Position numbers and translations under genes: made by a program. From Panopea generosa (Eukaryota > Mollusca > Bivalvia > Adapedonta > Hiatellidae), in the NCBI GenBank assembly GCA_029582155.1, contig CM055901.1, positions 42,309,616 to 42,373,615 on the forward strand: DNA of 64,000 bases, in the 5' to 3' direction. A model generated the notes under the pieces. The model did not search any database. It had not been told where the DNA came from and saw only the letters and a program-made list of their open reading frames with translations. Positions 1-12,046 of this stretch are shown here, piece after piece (the first letter of the stretch is position 1; every line of letters starts with the position of its first letter).

Positions 1-420
1 GATCTTTATAAAGTATTATTTATATTTTCGTTCAATTTAAATTATTTGATATTTAATTAAATAGTTTACATTTCAGTCACGACGACCCCGGGGATGGTAT
101 TTGCTCAACTGTGACAGCGTTAAGTCAGTAAAATAAAGCGTCCATGTACCTGGGGTGAGTCATAATTTGAGAAAATAAATACCCTGTGATGTGACACAGC
201 GTCGCTTGTGTAAGCGTTCCGGTGTAAAGCGCGGAACTGAGGGTATCAGACAGGCTGTGTACCTGTTAAGGGTGACTGAATTACATAGATTTTTTTACAT
301 TGTTTGTGCAGCTTTAAAATTTGATTTAAATTTTTGAACTTACATGTTTGCTTTTGGATTATTGTGTATTGAAGAGAAATTTTTATGATGTCTCTGAGCG
401 AGAAGACCTGTTACAGGCAT
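1..420. other. Unassigned AT-rich spacer
   Basis: No reading frame or repeat that I recognise. A GC-richer patch near 80-260 could be the end of an old mobile element, but I see no paired terminal repeat. Confidence 0.4.
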
Positions 421-1072
421 TAAGCTTACACCGCGTCATCGCCATGCACGCCTTAGATGGCAAGAGTTCATCGGCGTTACACGACAGCAGATTGGGCAAA
501 TGTACTGTTTACTGACGAATCACGATTTAATGTGGAAGGGAATGATGGCAAAACACGCATATACAGGCGGGTTGGTGAGAGATACGCAGATACTTGCGTA
601 ATTTAGGCGGATAGGTTTGGTGGGGGTTCTGTAATGATTTGGGCGGGGATATCTTATCACACAAAAACACCAGCAGTAGTTGTTGACGGGATACTCACTG
701 CCGAGAAATACTGTGATGACATACTTGACCCTGTAGCGCTACCTCTCTTGCAGGCGAATCGTGGTATGCAACTTATGCAGGACGGCGCGACCAGTCACAC
801 CGCCCGTCTTACCCAGGCATATCTAGCAAGGAACAGTGTGCATGTTCTTCCCTGGCCAGCACGTTCACCCGACCTGAACCCGATTGAACATTTATGGGAT
901 GTTTTAGGCCGGGCGATCCGGAGAAACGACTTCCGGAGTCAAATGAGCTAGAACAAGCGCTCGACACGGAATGGAATCGCATCCAACAGAACGTGATTGA
1001 CCGTACATCGTCTCAATGCGCAGTAGGTGTTTGGCGGTCGTCAGGACGAGGGGAGGACATACTCGGTACTAG
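421..1072 (+). pseudogene. Tc1-like transposase, degenerate
   Basis: Remnant of a cut-and-paste Tc1/mariner transposase, covering the catalytic half. Reading the + strand with frame corrections, the first catalytic Asp lies in LFTDESRF (about 500). It is followed by GGGSVMIWAGI (from about 616), the second Asp in LMQDGATSH (about 779) and the acidic third residue in SPDLNPIEHLW (about 880). Thirty-four residues separate the last two, the DD34E spacing of Tc1. The frame is broken by a one-base loss near 460, a TAG at about 602-604, and shifts near 930 and 1010. The N-terminal DNA-binding helix-turn-helix region is not visible. No terminal inverted repeats were found around it, so this is a decayed fragment. 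It belongs to a different subfamily from the copy at 2.7-4.2 kb. Confidence 0.85.
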
Positions 1073-1452
1073 ACTGGGAGTAGCTCAGCACTCACTTTTT
1101 AAGGAATTTATTATCGTTTTTTTATTTTGTTAAGTTTGATCGTTGTTTGTACAATTGATTACTAAACAGTATACAAGATATATGATATAAAAAATGAACT
1201 TAGAGTGTTTGTATTGTATCTTACACCAGGTAAAAGCATTGGTTTAGTTTTGTGAATTTTATTATGTAGGGTCATGTAACAGAACCAGTCGGTGCTGAAA
1301 AAGTTGATGTTCAAATTGTTTAAAAAATTGCGTAGTCCCTGCATAAACAATAAGTTTTATATATTCCAAATTTCAAATTGATAGGTTACCAAATATTTCA
1401 ATTATTCAAAAAATATATAGCAGGGGGCGTTAGAAGTTTCGATTAGTGTATA

Positions 1453-1867
1453 TTGGCAGTTGTTTGTGCTACAGTAATAGAAAGTGAGGAGGACAGGATG
1501 GTAGATGAATCGGAGGTAAAATGGATTGATGTAGATATACCATTAGGGTGTCCATCTAAAGGAAGCCAGGAAAGTGTAGAAGATGTTCATATATGTCAGG
1601 AGTGGTCTGGCGAACAAACAAAAGCAGGTAGATCATGTAGTGAAAGAGTTCGCTGATGTTTTAACTGACATACCAGGAACCACTTCTTTCATTGAACATG
1701 ATATTAAGCTAAATACCAGTGAGCCAGTTAGATGTAAAGGGTATCCTACACCATACCAGTCCTTAGCAACAAAAGATAAGGAAGTCAACACAATGTTAGA
1801 GTCAAGTCCTATAGTATTGGTAAGGAAGAAAGATGGCAGTATACAAGCATTGATTATAGGCTATTGA
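1453..1867 (+). pseudogene. Ty3/gypsy Pol remnant (start of reverse transcriptase)
   Basis: Fragment of an LTR retrotransposon polyprotein, from the linker after the protease into the reverse transcriptase. Visible blocks are FADVLTDIPGTTSFIEHDIK, SEPVRCKGYPTPY and SSPIVLVRKKDGS, which are typical of the N-terminal edge of gypsy RT. A frameshift near 1640 separates an upstream segment (DESEVKWIDVDIPLG) from this block. About a dozen residues normally between EVNTMLE and SSPIVLV are missing, and the sequence leaves the family after KKDGS. The catalytic YXDD motif, RNase H and integrase are absent. The element is inert. Assignment to Ty3/gypsy rather than BEL or Copia rests on these motifs. Confidence 0.8.
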
Positions 1868-2205
1868 TTAGGGTAACAGTGTTTGAGAAAGATTAGATTA
1901 GTGAGTATAGCAGCTTATCTGAGTAGATTGTCGAATTAGGACAAGGAAGATTAGATTAGTGAGTATAGCAGAGACTGAGTAGTGAAGTATTAGTAGTAAG
2001 TTCAGTTCGTTATTTCAGAACTATGTTACTTTAATTGTATTAATTAAGGTAAGAGAAGTCTTTGTTTTAGAAGCTGTGTAATTTGTATATAGATATATAT
2101 TTAATTCGGTAACTAGTAAATGTAAACTAGGAAAATGCTAATTTGCTGAAGAAGCCTACTTTGTCTATCAATTTTGTTAGTTGTAAAATGTGTTACCACT
2201 TTTCT
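1868..2205. other. Non-coding gap between gypsy Pol remnant and putative LTR
   Basis: Contains a near-duplicate of about 25 bases beginning GATTAGATTAGTGAGTATAG (about 1891 and 1949). Otherwise it is probably the decayed 3' interior of the gypsy element. Confidence 0.4.
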
Positions 2206-2440
2206 CCTTAGGGGGGACGTGTTGTAACAAAATAGTTAGGTTGTTGTAGCCTAATTTAGTGGTGTCAGCCAATACGTGTCATTGTAGGGATATAGGCTAT
2301 ATTTAGGTCAGGTAGCGTGGAATTGTTAAAACGTATTGATAGATCGATAGGAGCAACGTTTAGATTTTTTTTACATTTTCATTCTTTCATTAAAGAATAA
2401 ATCATTTTGAAGTTTAGTTCATCAAATTCCGTTAAGTATT
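2206..2440 (+). repeat. Putative polypurine tract and 3' LTR of the gypsy remnant
   Basis: A purine run AGGGGGGAC at about 2210-2218 is followed immediately by TGTTGTAACA (from 2220), the arrangement expected of a polypurine tract next to an LTR starting with TG. A polyadenylation-like AAAGAATAAA lies near 2390. The 3' edge is uncertain because no second LTR is present to compare. Confidence 0.5.
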
Positions 2441-2746
2441 AAGAAAGTTGGAATAATTAAACGGGTTTATTTGTCATAAAACTGATTTAGGTTTACATTG
2501 GCCTAATAGCGTAAAATCTATTTCATACGATATTTGAGAATTGTTGTTTCATGATTTACACGAAATTTACTAAGGTATGTGGACGATTTTTCTATAAATG
2601 CTGACTCTGTTAGGAATGCAATGTCCAGTTAGCAGAATCATCTTTAAGTGTGGTTATGGCGAGAAAGATTAAGCATGTTACTGTTCCAGTACATAACGGC
2701 ATATGGGTATGTTAATTTTATAGTATGTTATATTTAAATGTCTGAT

Positions 2747-4241
2747 ATATACTAGCGGAAATAAGAAACTGTGCATGGGTATGATATGCTATAACTTAGG
2801 GTATATATAAGAAATCGCAAAAAAATTTTCAACAGGGTTTTATCTGACCTTTATTTAACACCAGCTCAGTTGATATGGTTATTGCATCAGCAGCGTCTTG
2901 GATAGAGATCAGTTTTCAAAGACGTTCTCTAAACAAAGTTCATCTCATCAATACCGTGTATGTACACCATTGGAATCGATGCATGCTTGGCAACGACGTC
3001 TCATTGATGCGAAAAGTGTGCTGAAAAATGCCTGGGGAATACCATTCCAGATTCTCACAAGCGCACGTGACAGGTCAGGTAACGTCAACGGCTGATTTTG
3101 GAGGCGACGTAAGCGACGATGCATCTCATCCCACACGTGTTCTATAGGCGACATATCCGGTGACATTGCAGGCCAGGGCAGTTCACATTGTTCTGGATCA
3201 AAAAGTCGGTGACGGCCCGCGCGACGTGCGGGCGAGCGTTATCCTGTTGCAGCGTGGCGTTACGTTGCTGCACAAATGGAAGAACGTGAGGCCGTATGCT
3301 TTAGTCACGGTATCTGATGCCTGTAAGTGTGCCGTCCACAACCACAAGAGCTGTTCTGCCACGGGATAAGATGCCACCCCACACCATGACACTACCTCCA
3401 CCGAATGGACGTCGTTGAATCACACAACTGTCATGGAAACGTTCACCAACACGACGGTACACTCTAGAAAGATCGACGCTGCTGTCGAGATGAAACCTGG
3501 GCTCATCCGTGAAAAGAACATGTACCCAGTCCTGTTGCGTGAAGTGTATGTGTCGTCTACATCAGGCAAAACGTGCTACACGATGACGTTACTGGAGAAC
3601 AGGACGTATGGCTGGATGTCGTGGACGTATGCCTCGTTCAAGCAATCGATTACGTACCGTTCGGGGACTAATTCTTCTAAGGCCAGGAATACTTCTAGCC
3701 GTCAAAGTAGCAGTTCTGAGGCGTTCACGGAGATGTACGTATCCTGGCGATTAGACGTTACGCGTGGACGTCCTGACCGAGGCAGGTCTCTTGTGGTCCC
3801 AAACTGTTGGTACCGTCTCTATAAGGCATTAACAGTATTTCGGTGCACACCAAATTGTCTGGCAACGTCAGTATGACGTACACCAGCTTCAATCATGCCT
3901 ACGGCGCGGCATCTGTCAGTTTCATTCAACCTTGGCATGGCGTATCAAAGACGTTTTTTCAAAATTATGCTGGTTTTGTGTCTTACAGGTATCAACACTA
4001 TGCTTTTACACAGGTTTAGGCGACAAATGTGTTTGCGATTGACTGCTGGCCGAAAAAAACGTGAAAACGAAGACGTTGGCCAGACAGACAAACTACCCGT
4101 GCAACTCATGCACTGATCAGTGTAAATGACCGAGAGGGATACACAACTTACCGTTGTAAAGTTTCAAACTTTGGTTTATAAAATTGAGCGATACATGAAC
4201 ATTTTACATATGCACAGTTTCTTTTTTCCGCTAGTATATAT
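2747..4241 (-). mobile_element. Tc1-like DNA transposon with terminal inverted repeats
   Basis: A whole element of about 1.5 kb. The left end reads ACTAGCGGAAATAAGAAACT (2751-2770) and continues GTGCAT. The right end gives the same sequence on the other strand with one mismatch. Both ends abut TA-rich sequence, consistent with the TA target of Tc1/mariner. The only coding content is the inactivated transposase on the minus strand. Confidence 0.85.
2948..3938 (-). pseudogene. Tc1-like transposase, inactivated
   Basis: Nearly full-length transposase (about 330 codons) read from an ATG at 3938. The N-terminal helix-turn-helix region is visible (AGVRHTDVARQFGVHRNTV), followed by GRPRVTS. The catalytic residues sit in LFTDEPRFHL, LQQDNARPH and SPDMSPIEHVW, the DD34E type. 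Damage includes a TAG in the N-terminal part (codon after VNAL), a frameshift near 3740, stops near 3587 and 3565, a TAA near 3305 and a frameshift near 3175. It lies inside matching terminal inverted repeats, so the element arrived intact and decayed in place. Activity would have to come from another copy. Confidence 0.85.
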
Positions 4242-6089
4242 ATATTGTAGCCGTTTTTAGACGTAAGCGAGAAATGTGTCCGCTTCGTCAATAACGACGT
4301 TTAGACGTGACAGGAAGTCAGTTGGTGGCAGTACAGTCATAGGACAGCAACCCACATATTCGTCATATGGACAACATGACGTTCCTGACGTCGGAATACG
4401 ATCGCGTTACAGGGCAACGTGAAGCCATATACTCAGTATAGAGTCAAAGAGGAGACAACCAAGTTATATAGCCACCGCCGCAAGGGACGAGTGATGCTAA
4501 ATCTATGATAGTCGGACGCGTAAAGTATATAGTGTCTTTTATAAACTTTTGAGTGATAGAAACAGTTTGGATCGCGATGTAGGTTACGTATGTGTAGGAG
4601 TTAGAACTTTGCGAAAATAAAAGTGTTAATACCATCAAAAGACTTTTTTTTTAAACGAGCTGTGTTTTTTTGTGTTGAGTAATTATCTTTAATTTGTATA
4701 TATTGTATACTTGTACATTCGTAATTTGTGAGTTGTCGGCCCTTGGCCATTTTGCTACAATATATATTTAATTTCATAAAGGGAGATAATTAAATTCACA
4801 ACAACGGAATTTACGATTTTTGGGATCTTTTCAGATGCTCATTCACAATGCATGATATATATATATGGAGATAATTATTTGTGAATAACCAAGACATAAA
4901 TGTACAGACCAGACTACGGCGAGTGCTCCTAGCTGCAATGTTAACCATAGCTACAATTTCAAGGTCTCTGCCAAACCAATAAATTTGGTGTCGACCATGA
5001 TTTATATACTATGGAATTACATGCAACACATCTGGACAGGGTGGACAAATTTACATACATGAACTGATAGCTTTGTATGAGTAGGATCCAGTTAAGGATT
5101 CATGACTACTCACATGCTATATAAATGATAGAGTACAGTAGTTCAATATTTTGGACACGTACGAATCGAAAAGGTTAAACATGATGGCTGGCGGTATGTC
5201 CATATTGCGAGTCACTGACATTAGTGAACTCATGGCTTTAACGGCTTTCCCTGCTAGAGCTGATGTTCCTTTGGTTTAAACATATTTTTTTCATATATAA
5301 TGTACAACGTATTCCACAACGTACATAGTTAAAGGATTGAAACGAAAGAAAATAATTCTTTTATAGATTCTTTCCTTAGTAACTTATCCAATCATTTGTG
5401 AAAATTTATTAATTTAGTTTTGACATATCAACAAAATACAGTTCTATAAAAGAAATTTAATTTTTACATCGATAGTTGTTTTTCTTTTAAAACAAAAAAC
5501 AACTTTTATAATTAATCATATAATTTAGAATTAAAAAATAGATAAACAGAAAGAAAATGCGGACGAGTTCGGGATTAAGGTGAGCGAGCCAAGGGAAACA
5601 GACAAGCAACATATAAGTGATTGTTATAGGTCATCATTTTCAAGTCTACAACTTCACAGCGTTGTTAGATCAGTTTTTAGTTTCGTTATTAAAACGCTTA
5701 CTCGAGAGTATAAATTTGTGTGAACCATTAAACATTTCGACGTTTGCATTGTGGGGGAGATGAGGTTCACCAAACAGAAATGTTTTGAGGGTAACAGTGC
5801 ATTTGTGAGAGATTGATGTGAGAAGTGTGTTGAGGGTAACAGTGCATATGTGAGAGATTGATGCGAGAAGTGTAGCCCGTTCGGTATGATAATAGGATTG
5901 ACGAGGAGGTATTGATTGGTCCTTTCAATTGCTCAACATGTACATAGTGGAGAATTTTCAATATTGTTTTTGAACAAGTGTTATTTCAGCGTACCACAAT
6001 TCGTACGAAGACGACTATGCAAGACCTGACATTTTCATGTACCTGTGTAAACGTGTTTTGATGTTTTGGTAAGATTTTTATTTAGCTGG
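4242..6089. other. Gene-poor spacer
   Basis: No supported gene. Contains AAGGGAGATAAT at about 4781-4792 and, at 5788-5873, two tandem copies of about 42 bp containing GGGTAACAGTGCAT. Confidence 0.5.
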
Positions 6090-6560
6090 TGCTTAAAGGC
6101 ATTGATAGAAACGGCTCGTCTTGTTTCTATAGGCAGATTGTTCCAATCGGACAACAGATGACATCAAAGAATTATAGAAGAGCACTGTTCTCGAACTTGG
6201 AATTTGTAGGTCATAACTATTTCTGAGGTTATACGGGGAATTTTCACCTATTTGGGATGGTACTAGTGCAGATAAGTAGGGAGGAGTCATATGGTTTACC
6301 ATTTTATAGAAAATAATTAATTTGTGCTTCGTCCTTCGAGTTTCTAGACTTTCCCACCCAACTTCTGTGTTTAAGTTATTAATTGATATACGTTTTGTTG
6401 TTCCATTTGCAATGCGTGCTGCTCCATGTTATCTAACTCGTGTTTTTCATAATTAGTTATCCCAGATTGTGTTACCATATTCTAACAGTGGTTGGCTTAA
6501 AGATGTATAGATAGTCTCCAGGGATCTTCTGTTTAGCTGATATTTCAGTTTTCCCGTAAT
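6090..6560 (-). pseudogene. CR1-like LINE, C-terminal part of ORF2
   Basis: Minus-strand remnant of the region after the reverse transcriptase of a non-LTR retrotransposon. Readable blocks are LNRRSLETIYTSLSQPLLEYG (thumb/connection), AARIANGTTK, WESLETRRTKHKLIIFYKM, VNHMTPPYLSALVP and SPYNLRNSYDLQIPSSRT, in the expected order. Several stops and frameshifts are present. It joins the piece at 7600-7925 once the intervening foreign segment is removed. Confidence 0.75.
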
Positions 6561-7592
6561 TTAATTCTTGACCATGATGCATGATGGCGGTTATGTAAAA
6601 TGTAAAATGATAATGTTAAAAGTGGTATTCTGACAAAAGTTTCAGTATTTCATGCCTGCAACTTGGTAGTATTACTGCAAATTGATAGTATTTAGTAAAA
6701 AAGAGATAATTAAGAAATTAGAAAAAAAAGTTTCCTTATAGGCATAGTACCTCCATTGGAGAATGGAAGTGCTTCCGAGGGTAGTCAGATAATGGCTGTT
6801 ATAAATAATCCTCATTTTTTTCTTCTTTAAAAATGCATTTTCCTTATTTTGATGCTCATTTGTTTATTTGAATGGCATTATTGATGTATTTTGAACATTT
6901 TGACAGCATTGTCATGTTTGAATTGTGAATTTAGAAAAAAAAATTGATACTTGGAAATTGAGGTATGAATACATGATTTCGGAAGTCTACTTTCACTTTG
7001 TCAACAGTGTACACACTGAGCAGAAAAAAATCTCTTATATGACACATGACCCCTACTTTTCTCAACATATTTTGGTAGTGTAGAGGTTGACAAACAGTAA
7101 AATGTAAGTTTCACTTCTTTCTTTGGGTCTCTCTATGAATGACAAGCCTTCAAACTTTCCACACGCCGTTTTCATCCCTTAAGTACACGAGTGTTATTGT
7201 TTGGTAAGAGTACATATACCAGTGACACAAATACATTTGTATTTACACAAGTACAACAATACATTAATGCCACGAAACGTTTTGTCAACAATTGACTCTC
7301 GGCATCATACCCAATTTTATGCAGCCCTTCAATGCACCGGAACAATATTATGACAGCACTTAAAACATATTATGTATTTTCTCTCTTTTTTCTCACCTAA
7401 TTTATTTATTTTTCTTTATTTATCTCTTCAATTTTATTGTTGGTTTACATCCTATTGATTGTTAAAATTGCCATCTTGATTCTAATGCTATTTGTATATT
7501 GAAAGGGGAGGGCCGTAATTAATGTTGCCAGAACTTGTGGCCCAACCCGTTTGCTATGTGAATTATGCAATAAAATATGTTTAAACTAAACT
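6561..7592 (+). mobile_element. Insert in the LINE remnant, ending in a LINE-type 3' tail
   Basis: About 1 kb that separates two pieces of the CR1-like remnant. Its last 90 bases match, in opposite orientation, the 3' end of the LINE at 19.6 kb: a GGGCC...GGCCC hairpin at 7505-7547, then AATAAAATATGTTTAAAC and TAAAC at 7570-7591. I interpret it as a 5'-truncated LINE on the + strand. The first 500 bases are not recognised, and no target duplication was found. Confidence 0.5.
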
Positions 7593-7599
7593 TCAAACT

Positions 7600-7925
7600 T
7601 TTATTATTTACTATAGTAATAACAAAAATCAATGGTGGGTTTACACCTATGATAAAAGTATAAGTGTTTGTGTGATTGTACTTCTGATATTTGTTGGTTA
7701 TGCATATATAGTGGTGGGTGGACGGGTTGATTGCGTTTCCTAGATATAAGAAGCGATTTAGTATTAACAGTTACAAGCCATTGTTTTGACCATTCGGTGA
7801 GTTTGTTGATGTCGGTATTCAAAATATGTGCAGCATTGTTTATATTGTTATTGTGATCGATTATAAAGTACAGGCTTGTATTGTTTGCAAAAAGGCAAAT
7901 GTTATATGCGAAAAAATAACGCTAA
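7600..7925 (-). pseudogene. CR1-like LINE, reverse transcriptase motifs A (trace) and C
   Basis: Continues the remnant. Directly after the tandem array comes VSVIFSHITFAF, a worn version of the motif A block (FCDISKAF). The sequence then jumps by internal deletion to LFANNTSLYFIID, where the catalytic FADD has become FANN. This is followed by ILNTDINKLTEWSKQWLVTVN and RNQPVHPPLYMHN. The enzyme is dead. Confidence 0.75.
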
Positions 7926-10205
7926 CTTCTTCACCGTCATCAATACCTTTACTTAATATATTGTACAGATACGTTACCTTAGTAATTGTTGAGCTTCTTC
8001 ACCGTCATCAATAGCTTTACTGAATATATTGTACAGATACATTACCTGGGTAATTGTTGAACTTCTTCACCGTCATCAGTAGCTTTACTGAATATATTGT
8101 ACAGATACGTTACCTGGGTAATTGTTGAACTTCTTCACCGTCATCAGTAGCTTTACTGAATATATTGTACAGATACGTTAACTGGGTAATTGTTGAACTT
8201 CTTTACCGTCATCAGTGGCTTTACTGAATATATTGTACAGATACGTTAACTGGGTAATTGCTGAACTTCTTCACCGTCATCAGTGGCTTTACTGAATATA
8301 TTGTACAGATACGTTAACTTGGTAACTGTTGAACTTCTTCACCGTCATCAGTAGCTTTATTGAATATATTGTACAGATACGTTAACTGGGTAATTGTTGA
8401 ACTTCTTCACCGTCATCAGTAGCTATACTGAATATATTGTACAGACACGTTAACTGGGTAATTGTTGAACTTCTTCACCGTCATCAGTAGCTTTACTGAA
8501 TATATTGTACGGACACGTTAACAGGGTAATTGTTGAACTTCTTCACCGTCATCAGTAGCTTTACTGAATATATTATACAGACACGTTAACTGGGTAATTG
8601 TTTAACTTCTTCACCGTCATCAGTAGCTTTACTGAATATATTGTACAGACACGTTAACTGGGTAATTGTTGAACTTCTTCACCGTCATCAGTAGCTTTAC
8701 TGAATATATTGTACAGATACGTTAACTGGGTAATTGTTGAACTTCTTCACCGTCATCAATAGCTTTACTGAATATATTGTACAGATACGTTAACTGTGTA
8801 ACTGTTGAACTTCTTGCCGTCATCAGTAGCTTTACTGAATATATTGTACAGATAAGTTAACTGGGTAACTGTTGAACTTCTTCACCGTCATCAGTAGCTT
8901 TACTGAATATATTGTACAGATACGTTAACTGGGTAATTGTTGAACTTCTTCACCGTCATCAGTAGCTTTACTGAATATATTGTACAGACACGTTAACTGG
9001 GTAATTGTTGAACATCTTCACCGTCATCAATAGCTTTACTGAATATATTGTACAGACACGTTAACTGGGTAATTGTTGAACTTCTTCACCGTCATCAGTA
9101 GCTTTACTGAATATATTGTATAGACACGTTAACTGGGTAATTGTTGAACTTCGTCATCAGTAGATTTACTGAATATATTGTACAGATACGATAACTGGGT
9201 AATTGTTGAACTTCTTCACCGTCATCAGTAGCTTTACTGAATATATTGTACAGATACGTTAACTGGGTAATTGTTGAACTTCTTCACCGCCATCAGTAGC
9301 TTTACTGAATATATTGTACAGATACGTTAACTGGGTAATTGTTGAACATCTTCACCGTTATCAGTAGCTTTACTGAATATATTGTACAGATACGTTAACT
9401 GGGTAATTGTTGAACTTCTTCACCGTCATCAGTAGCTTTACTGAATATATTGTACAGATACGTTAACTGGGTAATTGTTGAACATCTTCACCGTCATCAG
9501 TAGCTTTACTGAATATATTGTACAGATACGTTAACTGGATAATTGTTGAGCTTTACTGAATATATTGTACAGATACGTTAACTGGATAATTGTTGAACTT
9601 CTTCATCGTCATCAGTAGCTTTACTGAATATATTGTACAGATACGTTAACTGGGTAATTGTTGAACTTCTTCACCGCCATCAGTAGCTTTACTGAATATA
9701 TTGTACAGATACGTTAACTGGGTAATTGTTGAACTTCTTCACCGTTATCAGTAGCTTTACTGAATATATTGTACAGATACGTTAACTGGGTAATTGTTGA
9801 ACTTCTTCACCGTCATCAGTAGCTTTACTGAATATATTGTACAGATACGTTAACTGGGTAATTGTTGAACATTTTCACCGTCATCAGTAGCTTTACTGAA
9901 TATATTGTACAGATACGTTAACTGGATAATTGTTGAACTTCTTCACCGTCATCAGTAGCTTTACTGAATATATTGTACAGATACGTTACCTTGGTAATTG
10001 TTGAACTTCTTCACCGTCATCAGTAGCTTTACTGAATATATTGTACAGATACGTTAACTGGGTAATTGTTGAACTTCTTCACCGTCATCAGTAGCTTTAC
10101 TGAATATATTGTACAGATACGTTACCTGGGTAATTGTTGAACTTCTTCACCGTCATCAATAGTTTTACTGAATATATTGTACAGATACGTTACTTTGGTA
10201 ATTGT
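7926..10205. repeat. 68-bp minisatellite derived from LINE reverse transcriptase sequence
   Basis: About 33 tandem units of 68 bp, with + strand unit containing TTACTGAATATATTGTACAG. Most units differ by only a few bases, and a few are shortened (near 8810, 9150 and 9545). On the minus strand one frame of each unit reads TITQLTYLYNIFSKATDDGEEV, which is the LINE segment just before RT motif A. The 68-bp period is not a multiple of three, so the array has no continuous reading frame. The LINE continues on both sides. Confidence 0.95.
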
Positions 10206-10733
10206 TGAATCGTCAGGAAACAAAGCAGATTAAAATGACGAAATAAAATTGGTATCACGAAAGAATTTATGTATGTGTTTAACAATAAGTATTTTAAACA
10301 CTATGCCAATTACACTTAACAATAATATAGGTCTATAGTTATTAATCAAGGAAGAATCTCCCTTTTTATAAAGAGCGTATAAAAATGCTTTTTTTCTAGA
10401 CTTTTCGGAAAACACTTTTGGTCAGACAAACGTTAAATAAGTTGCATAAAGGCGTCGATAATAAATAGATATTTCACGCAAGACGTAATAGTTGATATCA
10501 TCGGGACCTGAGGCTTTGCCTGTTGGCAGTGTTTTTAAGATACTATTTACATCGTTAGGCTGTAGATTAATAATTGATACGATATCATTGTTATCACTTG
10601 GTAATAGCATTAGTGGTAAAATATTGTCATCATTAAGAATTGTCTGTTCCTGGAAGAAAACTTTTAAAATATTTGCTTTGGTATTGTTGTCAGAGACAAT
10701 GTTTCCATTATCGTAAAGTGGTGGGACAGTTGA
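10206..10733 (-). pseudogene. CR1-like LINE, start of reverse transcriptase
   Basis: Upstream half of the LINE remnant split by the 68-bp array. Readable blocks are STVPPLYDNGNIVSDN, KANILKVFFQEQTIL, LPTGKASGPDDINYYVLREIS, then after a frameshift KKAFLYALYKKGDSSLINNY, RPILLLSVIG and KFFRDTNFISSF, ending at the array in a worn FLPGDST-type block. The order and wording match the RT entry region of CR1-like LINEs. The 5' edge at about 10733 is fused in frame to a different LINE. Confidence 0.8.
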
Positions 10734-12046
10734 TTTATCTAGTACTTTCTTTTTAAAAACAATATGAAAGTTTAACAAATTTGCATCATCAGTACCTGAC
10801 CATATATACGAAAATCTATAATCATCCAGTAAATTTTTGTTGTTTTTCACCCAATTTTTACCACCTTTATTACAATCAATAAGTAATGAATTATATAAAT
10901 ATTCAACTATAATGTTATCAGATTTAACAATTTTATTCCAGTATTTAATCATACGAACATATCTATTTATATACAATGGGTATCTACCTAACTCTCCATA
11001 TACACCCATATTACTTGTCGAGGTTTTAACATTTAATAAATATTTACAAAATTTCAGATGAATTCTTTCGATTTCTTTTGATTTGGAAAATTCCCATATT
11101 TCGCAGGCATAATTAAGAGTTGAGCCAACAAAGGCATCAAATAATTGACAGACAGTTTTAGGTTTCAATGTATATTTACGAGTATTTGCCAGTAAAATGT
11201 TTAATGCTTTAAGACCCTTTCCAGCCAAAGCTTCCTGATTAGGAGAATAGTTACCGGTATAATTGAAATCGTGCCCAGATATTTAAAATCATTTACTACT
11301 TCTGAAGGTTGATTATTAAAAGTCCAATTTTCATCGCTTTTTAAAGGACCCCTTTTTCGAAATACAACAATCTTGGTTTTTAGCAGTATTCACCTCTAAC
11401 CCCCAAGTTTCACAATATTTATGTTTAAGATTAATACTTTTTTGCAGATCAGTCGCGTTTTTACCTAATATCACCATATCATCAGCAAAAAGCATTAAGA
11501 TAAATGTAATGTCATCCAAGTTCATGCCACAGTTAAGATCGTTGCACAAGTATAGCTCTAGATCTTCCAAAAATAATGAAAACAACAGAGGAGAAATTAC
11601 TTCCCCTTGCTTTAAACCGATAGCACATTCAAAAAACTCGGAATAGGAGTTACATCCCTTAACACATGCTTTCACATTTGAGTACATGTCACGAATAATT
11701 CGTAACATTTTAGCATTAACACCCAATCGATTAAGTTTAAACCATAAACCATTTCGATAAATACTATCAAAAGCTTTCTTTAGGTCTACAAATGCACAAT
11801 CTAATCGGTCATTTTTAATAATACTTTTTGTATAATGGAATTAAGTACAAATATTACATCAACATCATTATTATTTTCAATACAAGTATTAATTCGCTTA
11901 TTTAAAATACCCGTAAATATCTTAGATAAACAACTGACTAAGCTTATACCTCTGTAATTATTATAGTTGAACGCAGATGACATGGTATAAAAACTGTTAT
12001 GACTTGCCTGTGTTTGTCCCTGACGGTTGTTACACTCACCAGTCAA
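10734..12046 (-). pseudogene. Second LINE remnant, reverse transcriptase
   Basis: A different non-LTR element, also minus strand. Blocks in order: NYRGISLVSCLSKIFTGILN (RT entry, about 11980-11930), FVDLKKAFDSIYRNGLWFKL (motif A, about 11790-11735), IGLKQGEVISPLLFSLFL (motif B), ILMLFADDMVILGKNATDLQ (motif C, about 11490), WGLEVNTAKN, and the downstream region LLANTRKYTLKPKTVCQLFD and NYACEIWEF. FADD is intact, but frameshifts fall near 11800 and 11330 and the endonuclease is missing, so the copy is 5'-truncated and inactive. Its C-terminal end runs in frame into the neighbouring CR1-like fragment at about 10733. Confidence 0.85.

Noticed and set aside
7926-10205. CRISPR-like or regulatory array
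   Set aside because: Units are contiguous with no spacers, and they derive from LINE coding sequence in a eukaryotic genome.
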